From: an uncultured Clostridia bacterium
Lineage (GTDB): Bacteria; Bacillota; Clostridia; Christensenellales; UBA3700
Assembly (NCBI GenBank): GCA_947175555.1
Contig: CAMWNK010000015.1
Span: 1-33,429, forward strand
Direction: 5' to 3'
DNA: 33,429 nt
Made by a program: the position numbers and the translations under genes. The notes beneath the pieces were generated by a model. That model was not told the origin of the DNA, did no database searches, and worked only from the letters and a program-made list of their open reading frames with translations. The stretch's first letter is position 1, and the number at the start of each line of letters is the position of its first letter. Positions 1 to 8,245 of the stretch are shown here, piece by piece.

Positions 1-69
1 CATTTATTAGAATAAGGGCATTTTTGCGTTTTTTAAGGATAAAGACAACGATTAAGAAAACAACAATCC

Positions 70-92
70 GTTCTAATAAAATTTATTAGAAC
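70..92. other. AT-rich perfect palindrome
   Basis: GTTCTAATAAA, a central A and TTTATTAGAAC form a perfect 11+1+11 dyad. The half-site TTTATTAGAA recurs at 3-12. It lies downstream of the tRNA gene, beyond its terminator. It could be an operator or a terminator for a gene left of the window. No gene is visible in 1-138, so the role is unknown. Confidence 0.4.
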
Positions 93-138
93 AACTTGGC
101 AAGTGAACGAGCTAACCTCCAAAACAGCATAAAACATA

Positions 139-174
139 GAAAAAGCGGTCAAAATCGACTGATTTTAACCGCTT
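139..174 (-). terminator. Rho-independent terminator of tRNA-Arg
   Basis: On the minus strand a 14-bp arm AAGCGGTTAAAATC, a four-base loop and the arm GATTTTGACCGCTT (one G-T pair) run into a short T tract. It begins one base after the encoded CCA end of the tRNA gene, so it is the natural end of that single-gene transcript. Confidence 0.85.
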
Positions 175-175
175 C

Positions 176-252
176 TGGCGCACCCTGAGGAGTTCGAATC
201 CCCAACCTTTGGTTCCGTAGACCAACGCTCTATCCAATTGAGCTAAGGGTGC
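176..252 (-). tRNA. tRNA-Arg (anticodon ACG)
   Basis: Read on the minus strand, the 77-nt gene has acceptor stem GCACCCT/AGGGTGC, a D arm GCTC/GAGC, and an anticodon stem TTGGT/ACCAA around the loop CTACGGA, which gives anticodon ACG (Arg; A34 is normally edited to inosine to read CGN codons). The T loop carries TTCGAAC. The CCA end is encoded (bases 176-178). It stands alone, with its own promoter and terminator, and is divergent from the amino-acid transporter operon. Confidence 0.95.
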
Positions 253-304
253 ATATGATTTTTATACGCAAAACAGCGAGCAATACACTTGCATTTGCTA
301 ATAT

Positions 305-333
305 ATTATAGACGCAGGCGTCAACTTTGTCAA
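305..333 (-). promoter_or_regulatory. Consensus sigma-A promoter of tRNA-Arg
   Basis: On the minus strand TTGACA (328-333) and TATAAT (305-310) are separated by exactly 17 bases, a full-consensus housekeeping promoter. The predicted start near 298 gives a 5' leader of about 45 nt that RNase P would remove. A strong promoter suits a stable RNA gene. Confidence 0.85.
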
Positions 334-470
334 TCGAATTTATATACTTGATTAATGACGGATAATGCAGATTAAGTATATAATGCGCCTGCCGCACGTT
401 ACTAATTATACATAATTACGAATAATATAAGCCAATAATGTGCTTTTATGCATAAATTGTGCATACTCAA

Positions 471-494
471 TAACAAATTGTTAAGTTACAATTT
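471..494. other. AT-rich overlapping dyads upstream of amino-acid transporter
   Basis: TAACAA-A-TTGTTA (471-483) overlaps AAATTGT-6 nt-ACAATTT (475-494). The dyads lie 60-80 bp upstream of the -35 box of the transporter operon, so they could be a repressor or activator site. No known operator was recognised. The rest of 334-551 is AT-rich and shows nothing else I can support. Confidence 0.3.
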
Positions 495-551
495 TAATAT
501 CACATATTATCTAACATATTGTTATTTATTTACTAACATTGCGTTATTTAC

Positions 552-580
552 TTGCATATTTATACAGACAACATTATAAT
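552..580 (+). promoter_or_regulatory. Sigma-A promoter of amino-acid ABC transporter operon
   Basis: TTGCAT (552-557), a 17-base spacer and TATAAT (575-580) form a strong housekeeping promoter. The predicted start near 587 leaves about a 33-nt leader before the ATG at 620. This rules out the longer upstream reading of the first gene, whose start at 539 would lie in the promoter. Confidence 0.8.
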
Positions 581-619
581 ATTAACATATTTGAAATTTA
601 CTCTTTAAGGAGAACTAAA

Positions 620-1465
620 ATGAAAAAGAAGTTATTACTCATCGTAATGATTTTAGCAATAGCCATTACTGCCGTAATCGGCATAGCGGCTTGCAACGAC
701 GATACCATTATCGTATACACTAACGCGTATTTTGCACCCTTTGAATATATGCAAAATCAAGAAATCGTAGGCGTTGACGTCGACATAATGAATAAAGTCG
801 GCGAAAAGCTCGGTAAAAAAGTTAAGTTTGTAAATACTGATTTTGCTATGGTAATTCCTGCCGTTTCCGAAGGTAAGTTGTGCGACGCAGGCGCAGCCGG
901 TATTACCGTTACCGACGAGCGTAAAGAAAAGGTAGACTTCTCTATCGAGTACTATACTTCCGTACAGTATGTAATTTACAAGGTTGGCTCTTTTGAGACC
1001 ACCACGGCAACCGACGGCACAACAGCGATATTGTGGGAAAAGCTCGCAGGAAAAAAGATAGGCGTACAGCTTGACACCACCGGCAATATTTACGTTGGCG
1101 GAGAAATCAATAAAGATGACGGCTTTGACGGAGTTTTGTTTGAGACCGGCGCCGAATGCAAGCCTTACGACGATGCAATGCTTGCCTCAACCGCTCTTAA
1201 GTCCGGTCAAATCGACTGCGTAGTAGTTGACGAACTGCCCGCCAAGTACATAGTAAACAGTAGCGATGGCGCATATGCGTGCGCGGCTCTCTATTACGAT
1301 GCGGATAGCGCAACCGAAGAGCAGTACGCTATAGCGGTAACTAAGGGCAATACTACCCTTCTCAATGCTATCAACGAAGTTCTTACAGAAATGCTCGTAA
1401 AAGATGCAGACGGTAAGACTCAGATAGACAAGTTGGTATCCAAGCACTTTGGTATCAACGGCTAA
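620..1465 (+). CDS. Amino-acid ABC transporter substrate-binding lipoprotein
   Basis: A 281-residue extracytoplasmic solute receptor of the SBP_bac_3 family, which delivers polar amino acids to its cognate permease. The N terminus MKKK plus a hydrophobic stretch ends in a lipobox (IAAC, Cys25), so the mature protein should be a membrane-anchored lipoprotein. The family's opening pattern follows (YAPFEYxxNxxIxGxDVDIM in variant form near residues 37-57), then later the TDERKEKVDFS signature. The start at 620 is chosen because AAGGAG sits seven bases before it and a promoter lies just upstream. It is followed by a hairpin and then the permease and ATPase genes. Specificity (glutamine, arginine, cystine or other) cannot be read from sequence. 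Confidence 0.93.
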   Translation: MKKKLLLIVMILAIAITAVIGIAACNDDTIIVYTNAYFAPFEYMQNQEIVGVDVDIMNKVGEKLGKKVKFVNTDFAMVIPAVSEGKLCDAGAAGITVTDERKEKVDFSIEYYTSVQYVIYKVGSFETTTATDGTTAILWEKLAGKKIGVQLDTTGNIYVGGEINKDDGFDGVLFETGAECKPYDDAMLASTALKSGQIDCVVVDELPAKYIVNSSDGAYACAALYYDADSATEEQYAIAVTKGNTTLLNAINEVLTEMLVKDADGKTQIDKLVSKHFGING

Positions 1466-1500
1466 TTAAACCTATTAATACGGATTAATAACAATTTATC

Positions 1501-1525
1501 GGCAAGAGAGCGTTGCTCTCTTGCC
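1501..1525 (+). terminator. Intercistronic hairpin after the receptor gene
   Basis: GGCAAGAGAGC, loop GTT and GCTCTCTTGCC make a perfect 11-bp stem followed by only TTTAA. It lies between the receptor and permease genes, 17 bp before the permease start. The weak T tract suggests partial termination or protection of the upstream message from 3' decay, which would give more receptor than membrane components. Confidence 0.7.
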
Positions 1526-1542
1526 TTTAACGTTAAAGGCAT

Positions 1543-2355
1543 ATGGATTTTTTTAAGGATATAGGCAAGATACTTTCGACATCGGAATACATGTCGTATA
1601 TTTGGAGCGGATTAAAGACAACGCTTATCGTGTCTTTAGGCGCAGCCGCGCTGGGAATGTTGCTCGGCATGTTGGTCGCTGTAATTAAGATATCGGCGCA
1701 GTCGAATAAAAAACTGAAAGTCCCCGAAATAATTTGCAACATATATATAGGCATTATTCGCGGCACGCCTGTCGCCTTGCAGCTGTTTATAATGGCGTTT
1801 GCGATACTTGCAATCCGCAACTTCCCTCTTGAAATAACGGCAATATTGACGTTTGGCATCAATTCGGGCGCATACGTTGCAGAAAACTTGCGCGCAGGTA
1901 TAATGTCCGTAGATATCGGACAGACCGAAGCGGGACGCTCGCTCGGATTAAGCAGCTCTACCACAATGATGAGCGTAGTTATTCCGCAAGCGATTAAAAA
2001 CGTTATTCCCGCCATGGGCAACGAGCTGATTGCATTAATCAAAGAGACGTCTATCGTCAGCATGGTAGGACTTATCGACCTGACGTTTGCAGCTAAAATC
2101 ATAGGAGCAGGCGATAAGATGGCGGACTACTTTGTCCCTATGATGGTCGTTGCAATTTTCTATCTCGCAATAGTTTATATACTTACTTTCGTCTTAAGAA
2201 AATTAGAGCGGAAATTGCGTGAAAGCGAACAACACATAAGCGACAAAAAAGCAGCTAAGGTACAAGCCAAGACAACTAAAAAACTTAACCGTATTCAAGC
2301 CCGCTACGATAAATACGTCGCAAGCGTAAAGACTGATACGCAGGAGGATATGTAA
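1543..2355 (+). CDS. Amino-acid ABC transporter permease
   Basis: A 270-residue inner-membrane subunit of the HisM/GlnP type (BPD_transp_1). It starts with the usual short N-terminal helix and a [16 protein letters not shown] first membrane segment. The ATPase-coupling EAA loop appears as [21 protein letters not shown], preceded by [11 protein letters not shown], typical of polar amino-acid permeases. The core ends near residue 215. A charged cytoplasmic tail of about 55 residues follows ([12 protein letters not shown], then Lys/Ala-rich), longer than usual for the family. Its stop codon overlaps the ATPase start (TAATG). The ribosome-binding site is weak. Confidence 0.93.
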   Translation: MDFFKDIGKILSTSEYMSYIWSGLKTTLIVSLGAAALGMLLGMLVAVIKISAQSNKKLKVPEIICNIYIGIIRGTPVALQLFIMAFAILAIRNFPLEITAILTFGINSGAYVAENLRAGIMSVDIGQTEAGRSLGLSSSTTMMSVVIPQAIKNVIPAMGNELIALIKETSIVSMVGLIDLTFAAKIIGAGDKMADYFVPMMVVAIFYLAIVYILTFVLRKLERKLRESEQHISDKKAAKVQAKTTKKLNRIQARYDKYVASVKTDTQEDM

Positions 2356-3227
2356 TGCAAGAGCTCGAAATAAAGCAAAGCGCAAGCACAGATGACCAAG
2401 TAATGCTAAAAATCGATAATCTTACAAAGTCGTTTGGCAACAATCAGGTGCTTAAAGGCATATCTACCGATGTGTGCAAAGGCGAAAAGGTGGTTATTAT
2501 CGGACCTTCCGGAAGCGGCAAAAGTACTCTGCTGCGTTGTCTTAACTTAATGGAGACTCCTACAAGCGGAGCTGTTTACTTCAACGGCGAGCAGCTTAAC
2601 GCAAAAAATACGGATATCAATGCACACAGGCAGCATATGGGCATGGTTTTTCAACACTTCAACCTATTCAACAACCTGACTGTAATAGAAAATATCATGC
2701 TTGCTCCCGTTAAAATAGGATTGAAACAATTAAGAAAACAGAAAGCCGAATTATTGAAATTAAAAATTAAACAGCTTTTCGGAAAAGACAAGGATAAAGA
2801 AGTTAAAGTAACTCTCAATAAGCGCGTAATATACAAGCAAGCGATGGACAATGCCATGCAATTACTTGACCGTATCGGTCTTAAGGATAAAGCAACCGTC
2901 TACCCCTCTACTCTCTCGGGCGGGCAAAAGCAACGCATAGCGATAGTGCGCGCGCTTGCCATGAATCCGCAGGTAATGCTGTTTGACGAGCCGACGTCCG
3001 CGCTTGATCCCGAGATGGTGGGCGAAGTACTGGAAGTAATCAAGGAGCTTGCAGTCGGCGGTATGACGATGGTCATCGTAACGCATGAGATGGGCTTTGC
3101 AAAAGAAGTCGCCACCCGCGTATTGTTTATTGACGAAGGCATAATTAAAGAGGATGCTCCTCCCAAGGAGTTATTCGGCAATCCTAAGGACGAAAGGCTT
3201 AAGGAATTCTTATCCAAAGTATTATAA
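2355..3227 (+). CDS. Amino-acid ABC transporter ATP-binding protein
   Basis: ATPase that powers the permease encoded just upstream (GlnQ/HisP type). Walker [10 protein letters not shown] is at residues 50-58, the Q-loop Gln near 100, signature LSGGQKQR at 187-194, Walker B VMLFDEP at 207-213 and the switch His near 243. At 290 residues it is about 50 longer than typical GlnQ (about 240). Most of the excess is a Lys-rich insertion at about residues 121-160, between the Q-loop and the signature, in the helical domain that touches the permease. A second part is an N-terminal extension of about 16 residues. AGGAGG lies seven bases before the ATG. Confidence 0.93.
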   Translation: MQELEIKQSASTDDQVMLKIDNLTKSFGNNQVLKGISTDVCKGEKVVIIGPSGSGKSTLLRCLNLMETPTSGAVYFNGEQLNAKNTDINAHRQHMGMVFQHFNLFNNLTVIENIMLAPVKIGLKQLRKQKAELLKLKIKQLFGKDKDKEVKVTLNKRVIYKQAMDNAMQLLDRIGLKDKATVYPSTLSGGQKQRIAIVRALAMNPQVMLFDEPTSALDPEMVGEVLEVIKELAVGGMTMVIVTHEMGFAKEVATRVLFIDEGIIKEDAPPKELFGNPKDERLKEFLSKVL

Positions 3228-3284
3228 TTACTTAGCTATGCGCAAGACGTATTAAATGGCAAGCAACTACAAGTATATCTATAA

Positions 3285-3319
3285 AATCCCGCTAAAACCG
3301 AATTTAGCGGGATTATTTA
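3285..3319. terminator. Bidirectional terminator
   Basis: AATCCCGCTAAA (3285-3296) pairs perfectly with TTTAGCGGGATT (3303-3314). A T-rich tail follows on the plus strand (ATTATTTA) and another on the minus strand (TTTTATAG). It can end both the plus-strand transporter operon and the convergent acetyltransferase gene. Confidence 0.85.
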
Positions 3320-3393
3320 GTTAGTCATATGAAAAAATAAGCTATCGCATACTCTTTTTATCCAAGTAGTATACGATAATATATACGACAAAT

Positions 3394-3885
3394 TTATAAA
3401 TCCAGTCTCATTATATAGTCGTCCATGACAAAGCCGCCGCCGATATCCGTAACCGCGCTGTCCTCTATCACAAAGCCCCAATTCTTATAAATTGCGACGG
3501 TATCGATATTGCCCTTGTTGACGGTAAGATAAATGCTGTCGCTGCCCTTAGCAATCTCCTTGACTCTTGCAAGCATTGCCGATGCAACGCCTTTACCCCT
3601 AAACTTCTTATAAAGATACAGCTTACTCAAGAAAGTGCGCTTGCCCTCATTTACCGCCGCAAGATACCCTGCTCTCTCGCCGTCTGCCAAGACAAACTCA
3701 AACACATAATTATCCTGCTCTATCTCCCTTAGCACTACGTCCACACTAAGGAACTTATCCATCATGTAATCCACCTGAGCTACGCCTGTAATCGGCTCAA
3801 AATGCTCTCTGGATATCTGGGTTGCCATCTTCTTAAGGAATACGCATTGTTCTGCGGTGCTAATTGTTTCAAAGTCGATTTTCAT
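3394..3885 (-). CDS. GNAT-family N-acetyltransferase
   Basis: A 163-residue protein with the GCN5-related acetyltransferase fold, which moves an acetyl group from acetyl-CoA to an amine. The acetyl-CoA pyrophosphate-binding motif A is seen as FRGKGVASAML (Arg-x-x-Gly-x-Ala) after a beta strand (FLSKLYLYKK). The late strand and helix read IYLTVNKGN...AIYKNWGFV, where the A-x-x-x-Y-x-x-x-GF pattern is typical. The start at 3885 is preferred over one seven codons upstream because GGGAAAG precedes it. The substrate is unknown and the gene stands alone. Confidence 0.88.
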   Translation of the reverse strand: MKIDFETISTAEQCVFLKKMATQISREHFEPITGVAQVDYMMDKFLSVDVVLREIEQDNYVFEFVLADGERAGYLAAVNEGKRTFLSKLYLYKKFRGKGVASAMLARVKEIAKGSDSIYLTVNKGNIDTVAIYKNWGFVIEDSAVTDIGGGFVMDDYIMRLDL

Positions 3886-4139
3886 ATTGTCTTTCCCGTA
3901 GATCATTATTAACTTGCAGCTTTAATATAGGTTACAATTACGGATAATTAATTTACATTATACTCTTGCGAGCAGTAGCGGGCTGCTTAGGCTTATCTAT
4001 TGAGTTCGATTATCCGTATAACGTAAACTTAGATTGCTAATATGGCTTGCAATTCTTCTGCGTAAAATCGCTGCATCACACTTATAATAAGCGTTATACA
4101 GCGACTATGCAATAATTATAGAATATACTCTATTCGAGC

Positions 4140-4937
4140 TTACTTAACAAGCAACATTCTGTCGTTGGCAAACTCTCCGCCCGATACTTCGTCGAACTTA
4201 GCAAGCAAATCCGCAACCTGTAGATTGCGCTTTTCCTCTCCCTTAACGTCAAAGATAATCTTGCCGCCGTGCATCATGATAAGCCTGTTGCCCATCTTGA
4301 TAGCGTCCTTCATGTTGTGAGTTACCATCATTGCGGTAAGGCTATTTTCGGCAGTTATGTCTTGCGTAATCTGCAATACCTTTTGCGCCGTCTTGGGATC
4401 AAGAGCTGCGGTATGCTCGTCGAGCAGCAACAATCTGGGCTGCTTTAGCGTCGCCATGAGCAAAGTCAACGCCTGTCTCTGTCCGCCAGAAAGCAATCCG
4501 ACTTTACTTGTCAGTCTATTCTCCAGTCCCAGTCCGAGGGTGGCGAGCTTGTCCTTAAAGAAGCTCTTTTCTTTCTTACTAACGCCCCAGCCCAAGCCTC
4601 TTATCTTACCTCTGCGGTTGGCAAGAGCAAGGTTCTCTTCGATATTCATGTTGGCGGCTGTGCCTATCATGGGATCTTGGAACACTCTGCCCAAGAACTT
4701 GGCGCGCTTATACTCGGGCAATCGTGTGATATCCTTGCCGTCTATGCTAATGCTGCCGCTCTCTATTCCGAACACGCCGGCTATCGAGTTGAGCATAGTG
4801 GACTTGCCCGCTCCGTTGCCGCCGATAACGGTGATAAAGTCGCCGTCCTCTACGGTAATGCTCACGCCTGTCAAAGCGTGCTTTTCGTTGACTGTCCCGA
4901 TGTTAAAAGTCTTATGAACGTTATCTAACTCAAGCAT
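4140..4937 (-). CDS. ABC transporter ATP-binding protein, TrpZ-like
   Basis: A 265-residue ATPase of the import system encoded with the next two genes. Walker A GGNGAGKST is at residues 39-47, followed by signature LSGGQRQAL, Walker B LLLDEH followed by TAALDP, and a switch His in MVTHNM. The DEHTAALDP wording is characteristic of the family paired with PF04392 receptors (TrpXYZ in streptococci, linked there to tryptophan uptake). The start at 4937 (AGAGGA before ATGCTTGAG) overlaps the permease end by eight bases; a start seven codons upstream lacks this support. No strong terminator is visible after it. Confidence 0.9.
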   Translation of the reverse strand: MLELDNVHKTFNIGTVNEKHALTGVSITVEDGDFITVIGGNGAGKSTMLNSIAGVFGIESGSISIDGKDITRLPEYKRAKFLGRVFQDPMIGTAANMNIEENLALANRRGKIRGLGWGVSKKEKSFFKDKLATLGLGLENRLTSKVGLLSGGQRQALTLLMATLKQPRLLLLDEHTAALDPKTAQKVLQITQDITAENSLTAMMVTHNMKDAIKMGNRLIMMHGGKIIFDVKGEEKRNLQVADLLAKFDEVSGGEFANDRMLLVK

Positions 4938-6030
4938 TATCCTCTTCTCCTTCAACATCGCTCTCAGTATCGACCTGCCCTATTTCTTCCTCAGACGTAT
5001 CGGACGTCGTATCGAGGATTGCCGCCTGCTTCTTGGCTTTACGGGCTGCCTTGCGCTCGGCTCTCTTTGCGCGGCGCGCATCTCTTTTTTCCATATGCCT
5101 TGCATACCAAGGATATTTGCAGAGCTTAGCGTCCGTCCAAGCACTTGCCGCGTCTATACGCTTTTTGATAGCGGGCAGCTTTTGCTTGATAAGCGGCAAG
5201 CAGAGCGCAAGCACTACGAGCACAGCCGTAATCAATTTAATATACTCGGTGTTAAGTCCCGCTTGGAATACGAGCGTGATAATTATGCGGTATATGATAC
5301 TACCGGTAAGCACGCTTATCAGCGTAAGCAAGAAAGAATTCTTGGCAGGGATGATGGTCTCGCCGATAATTACCGACGCAAGACCGATTACGATAGCTCC
5401 CGAGCCCATCGTCAACGTTGCATTGCCTTGATGCTGCGCAACGAGCGCGCCCGAGAGCGCGATAAGTCCGTTGGAGAGCATGAGACCGATGAGCTTAGTA
5501 TTGTCGGTATTGATACCTTGAGCGCGGCTCATCTTCTCGTTAGCGCCGGTAGCTCGTACCGCGCTGCCCAGCTCCGTACCAAAAAACCAATACATCACGC
5601 CGATTACCGCCGCTACGACGATAAGTCCCGTAATGAGAGCGGAATACACGGAGTCGAGCTTAATCCAGCTATAGAAGAGAGAATTGTTGACAAGACCGAT
5701 ACTTGCGCGCTTATTCATTATCAGATAGTTGATAGAATACAGCGCGGTGAGAGTAAGAATACCCGAAAGTATGGGCGGTATACGGAACTTGGTATTGAGT
5801 ATGCCCGTTATCAGTCCCGCGCCGCAGCCGCCTATCAGCGCGACAATGCAAGACAGTATAGGGTCCGTGCCGTTTGCAATAAGTACCGCGCTTATCGCGC
5901 CGCCCATCGCAAAACTGCCCTCGCACGTAAGGTCGGCGAAGTCGAGCATCCTAAACGATATAAATACTCCGAGCGCGAGTATCGCCCACAGTATACCTTG
6001 GTCCAATCCGTTAATTAAAGCGTAACCCAT
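4930..6030 (-). CDS. ABC transporter permease, TrpY-like
   Basis: A 366-residue membrane subunit of the BPD_transp_2 type (LivH/RbsC fold) with about eight hydrophobic segments in the first 290 residues. The N terminus GLDQGILWAILALGVFISF and the central GTELGSAVRATGANEKMSRAQGI coupling loop are typical. The core ends near residue 290. A long cytoplasmic tail of about 75 residues then runs from strongly basic (RRAKRAERKAARKAKK) to strongly acidic (Asp/Glu/Ser/Thr-rich). Family members are normally about 290-310 residues, so the tail is an addition. It lies between receptor and ATPase genes and overlaps the latter. Confidence 0.9.
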   Translation of the reverse strand: MGYALINGLDQGILWAILALGVFISFRMLDFADLTCEGSFAMGGAISAVLIANGTDPILSCIVALIGGCGAGLITGILNTKFRIPPILSGILTLTALYSINYLIMNKRASIGLVNNSLFYSWIKLDSVYSALITGLIVVAAVIGVMYWFFGTELGSAVRATGANEKMSRAQGINTDNTKLIGLMLSNGLIALSGALVAQHQGNATLTMGSGAIVIGLASVIIGETIIPAKNSFLLTLISVLTGSIIYRIIITLVFQAGLNTEYIKLITAVLVVLALCLPLIKQKLPAIKKRIDAASAWTDAKLCKYPWYARHMEKRDARRAKRAERKAARKAKKQAAILDTTSDTSEEEIGQVDTESDVEGEEDNA

Positions 6031-6041
6031 TTCTCTTCCTT

Positions 6042-6074
6042 AAAATCGGGCTCCGCCGATAATACGAAGCCCGA
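6042..6074 (-). terminator. Intercistronic hairpin between receptor and permease genes
   Basis: On the minus strand TCGGGCT pairs with AGCCCGA (6068-6074 with 6046-6052) and is followed directly by TTTTAAGG. It sits between the TrpX-like stop and the TrpY-like start, the same place as the hairpin in the other ABC operon, and may limit read-through into the membrane components. Confidence 0.6.
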
Positions 6075-6087
6075 AGTAATATCTTTT

Positions 6088-7068
6088 TTATTGTGCCGCC
6101 GCCCTATCGAGGATTGACTGCGGAATTGTGAAGCCGATTGCCGCGGCAATGTCTGTACGAATAGACAGCGTACCGTTTTGCTGTGTCATTACGGGCATCT
6201 CGGCAGCCGACTTACCGTTGACAAGAATGTCGAAAGCCATATGAGCCGCCATCTTGCCCAGCTCGTAGTAATCGACGCCGTACGTAGCTACGCCGCAAAG
6301 GTCGTTCATTCCCTCTTCGCCGCATACGATAGGTCTCTTATAACCGCTGTTCACGTTGGCGCTGTGTACGGTAGCCGCGCTCTCGGCGAGCGTGTTGTCC
6401 GTAGGGATATAAATTATATTCGCCTCGGTCATAGAGGTCAAACCGTCTTGTATTTCGTTGATATCCTGTATGCCCTTCTCTACTACCGTCCAACCCTTGG
6501 CCTCGCATATAGCCCTCATCTCGTTCTTCTGAACGATGGAGTTGTTTTCTTTACTCGTAAATAAAATTCCCACTACGGGAGTAACGCCGCCGAGCAACTC
6601 TTCCATAAGGTCTGCCTGCTGCGCCATAGGGCTCTTATCGGATACGCCCGTTACGTTCACCCCGGGGACGTTCCAATCGTTGACAAGTCCTGCATCCTTA
6701 GGATCGGTAACTGCGTTGAATATTACGGGTATATTCTTCTCGGTAGCTTTTATTTTAGCGGCCTGAGATGAAGAAGTAGCTATGGAATAGATAAGGTCCG
6801 TCTTCATGAACGTACCAACAATAGTGGAATTATTGTTATCGTCGCCGTTAGCGTTCTTATTCTTATACTTAACGCTTAGGCCTGCTTCCTGCATGAGCTT
6901 GTCCAGCTCGTTCCTGAATCCCTCGTTGGCTTTATCAAGAGCCGTGTGCGGGGCAAGCTGTATGATACCTATAGTAAAATCCGCCTTTTCGCAAGCGGCA
7001 AAGCAGCACGTAAGCGCCACAGCTAAGGTGAGCACTACTATGAGCGCAACGACCGTAATTTTCTTCAT
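6088..7068 (-). CDS. ABC transporter substrate-binding lipoprotein, TrpX-like
   Basis: A 326-residue receptor of the ABC_sub_bind family (PF04392). A signal peptide of about 25 residues ends in a lipobox (CFAAC, Cys26), so the mature protein is expected on the outer face of the membrane. Family features include FTIGIIQLAPHTALDKANEGF at the start of the mature domain, VIFNAVTDPKDAGLV, GVNVTGVSD and IYIPTDNTLAES. It is the first gene of the operon. GGAGGAATATT precedes the ATG at 7068; a longer start ten codons upstream overlaps the promoter region. Tryptophan is the substrate of the pneumococcal relative, but no T-box or other evidence here confirms it. Confidence 0.9.
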   Translation of the reverse strand: MKKITVVALIVVLTLAVALTCCFAACEKADFTIGIIQLAPHTALDKANEGFRNELDKLMQEAGLSVKYKNKNANGDDNNNSTIVGTFMKTDLIYSIATSSSQAAKIKATEKNIPVIFNAVTDPKDAGLVNDWNVPGVNVTGVSDKSPMAQQADLMEELLGGVTPVVGILFTSKENNSIVQKNEMRAICEAKGWTVVEKGIQDINEIQDGLTSMTEANIIYIPTDNTLAESAATVHSANVNSGYKRPIVCGEEGMNDLCGVATYGVDYYELGKMAAHMAFDILVNGKSAAEMPVMTQQNGTLSIRTDIAAAIGFTIPQSILDRAAAQ

Positions 7069-7100
7069 AATATTCCTCCGAAACATCAAAGTATGCAAAT

Positions 7101-7129
7101 ATTATACCATACAATCGCGCATAAAACAA
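7101..7129 (-). promoter_or_regulatory. Extended -10 promoter of TrpXYZ-like operon
   Basis: On the minus strand TTGTTT (7124-7129), 17 bases and TATAAT (7101-7106) with TGG directly upstream form an extended -10 promoter. The predicted start near 7094 leaves a leader of only about 26 nt, too short for a T-box or riboswitch. Confidence 0.75.
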
Positions 7130-7269
7130 TAACTTTATATTAAGGGCTGTCAATTCCGACTGCTACATTTTTATTTGAGCGTTACGCGTAATAAGTATTG
7201 ATAATTACGTATTCGATTGCCCATATATCGGCATAAATATTATTGATAGACATTGTTGCCTAAATCACA

Positions 7270-7298
7270 TTATACTGCGCCGTAAAATCAGGTATAAT
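7270..7298 (+). promoter_or_regulatory. Probable promoter of trxB
   Basis: A perfect -10 box TATAAT at 7293-7298 lies about 27 bp before the trxB start. The box 17 bases upstream (TTATAC) is a weak -35 match, so the promoter may depend on an activator or be of modest strength. Confidence 0.45.
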
Positions 7299-7324
7299 TA
7301 AGATATCATTACTTGGAGAGATAT

Positions 7325-8227
7325 ATGGACAACTACGATATAGCAATAATAGGGGCAGGTCCCGCGGGAATGACTGCGGCAATATACGCCGCGCGCTCGG
7401 GCAAAAGCGTAGCGGTATTGGAGCGTACCTACGCAGGCGGACAGATGCTCACTACCGAGACTGTGGAGAACTACCCTGCAGCAGGCAAGATATCGGGCTG
7501 GGAGCTTAGCGAGAACATGAAAAATCAGGCTCAGTCCTTAGGCGCGCGCTTTATCCAATCGGAAGTAACGGATATACGAATAAACGACGAATATATAGAC
7601 TTGATATCCTCCGCTGCCGAGCTGAGAGCAAAATACGTCATCATGGCAATGGGCACAGAACGCGCAAAGCTCAATATAGCGGGCGAGGACGAATATACAG
7701 GCAAGGGCGTATCCAAATGCGCTACGTGCGACGGCGCTTTCTTTAAGGGCAAAAGCGTAGCCGTAATAGGCGGAGGCAATACCGCGGTAGAAGAAGCGGC
7801 GTATCTGTCCGGGATGTGCGATAAGGTATATATCGTGCATCGCAGGGACACGTTCCGCGCGAGCGCAAGCGAAGTAGTCAAACTCGAGCAATGCGACAAC
7901 GTAGTTAAGGTAATGAAAGCGCGTCCCATATCTATAGACGGCGACGGCAGTCGTGTTACTTCCCTCACCGTAGATAAAGACGGCGCGCCTTACTCTATTG
8001 AAGTGAGCGGCGTATTCGTATCGATAGGCTCGCGCCCGGTATCCGACCTTATCAAATACGTCGATACCGATAAAGACGGCTATATAATTACCGATGCCGA
8101 CATGCGCACCTCTCAGCCGAGAATATACGCTGCGGGAGACGTAACGAGTAAGCGCGTGCGTCAAATCGTTACCGCGTGCTCTGACGGAGCGATTGCGGCA
8201 GAAAGCATATGCAGAGGTGCATATTAA
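7325..8227 (+). CDS. trxB: Thioredoxin reductase (NADPH)
   Basis: A 300-residue FAD enzyme that passes electrons from NADPH to thioredoxin in the cytoplasm. FAD-binding GAGPAG is at residues 10-15, the redox-active CATC at 132-135, the NADPH-binding GGGNTAVEEAAYL at about 149-161 and HRRDTFRAS at 172-180. The closing FAD motif is AAGDVT. The paired Arg residues of HRRDxFRA favour NADPH rather than ferredoxin as electron source. ATG at 7325 is chosen because GGAGAG precedes it; a TTG four codons upstream is the alternative. The gene stands alone and no thioredoxin gene lies beside it. It converges with the next gene over only 18 bp. Confidence 0.95.
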   Translation: MDNYDIAIIGAGPAGMTAAIYAARSGKSVAVLERTYAGGQMLTTETVENYPAAGKISGWELSENMKNQAQSLGARFIQSEVTDIRINDEYIDLISSAAELRAKYVIMAMGTERAKLNIAGEDEYTGKGVSKCATCDGAFFKGKSVAVIGGGNTAVEEAAYLSGMCDKVYIVHRRDTFRASASEVVKLEQCDNVVKVMKARPISIDGDGSRVTSLTVDKDGAPYSIEVSGVFVSIGSRPVSDLIKYVDTDKDGYIITDADMRTSQPRIYAAGDVTSKRVRQIVTACSDGAIAAESICRGAY

Positions 8228-8245
8228 AAAAGGCGGCAGACTAAA

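Noticed and set aside
539..619. Upstream start for the first transporter gene
   Set aside because: It would place the start codon inside the TTGCAT-TATAAT promoter and lacks a ribosome-binding site; the lipoprotein signal starts at 620.
3907..4020. Promoter for the acetyltransferase gene
   Set aside because: TATATT and TATAAT-like boxes exist but neither has a convincing -35 at the right distance.
4075..4139. Terminator after the TrpZ-like gene
   Set aside because: Only a weak 5-bp A/T stem (ATAGA/TCTAT) is visible and there is no T tract.
5095..6018. Plus-strand open frame of 307 codons opposite the TrpY-like permease
   Set aside because: The minus-strand frame has membrane segments and operon context; the plus-strand product is Arg/Tyr-rich with no motif.
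7069..7100. T-box or riboswitch for the TrpXYZ-like operon
   Set aside because: The predicted leader is only about 26 nt and lacks the T-box sequence, so tryptophan control by a T-box is not supported.
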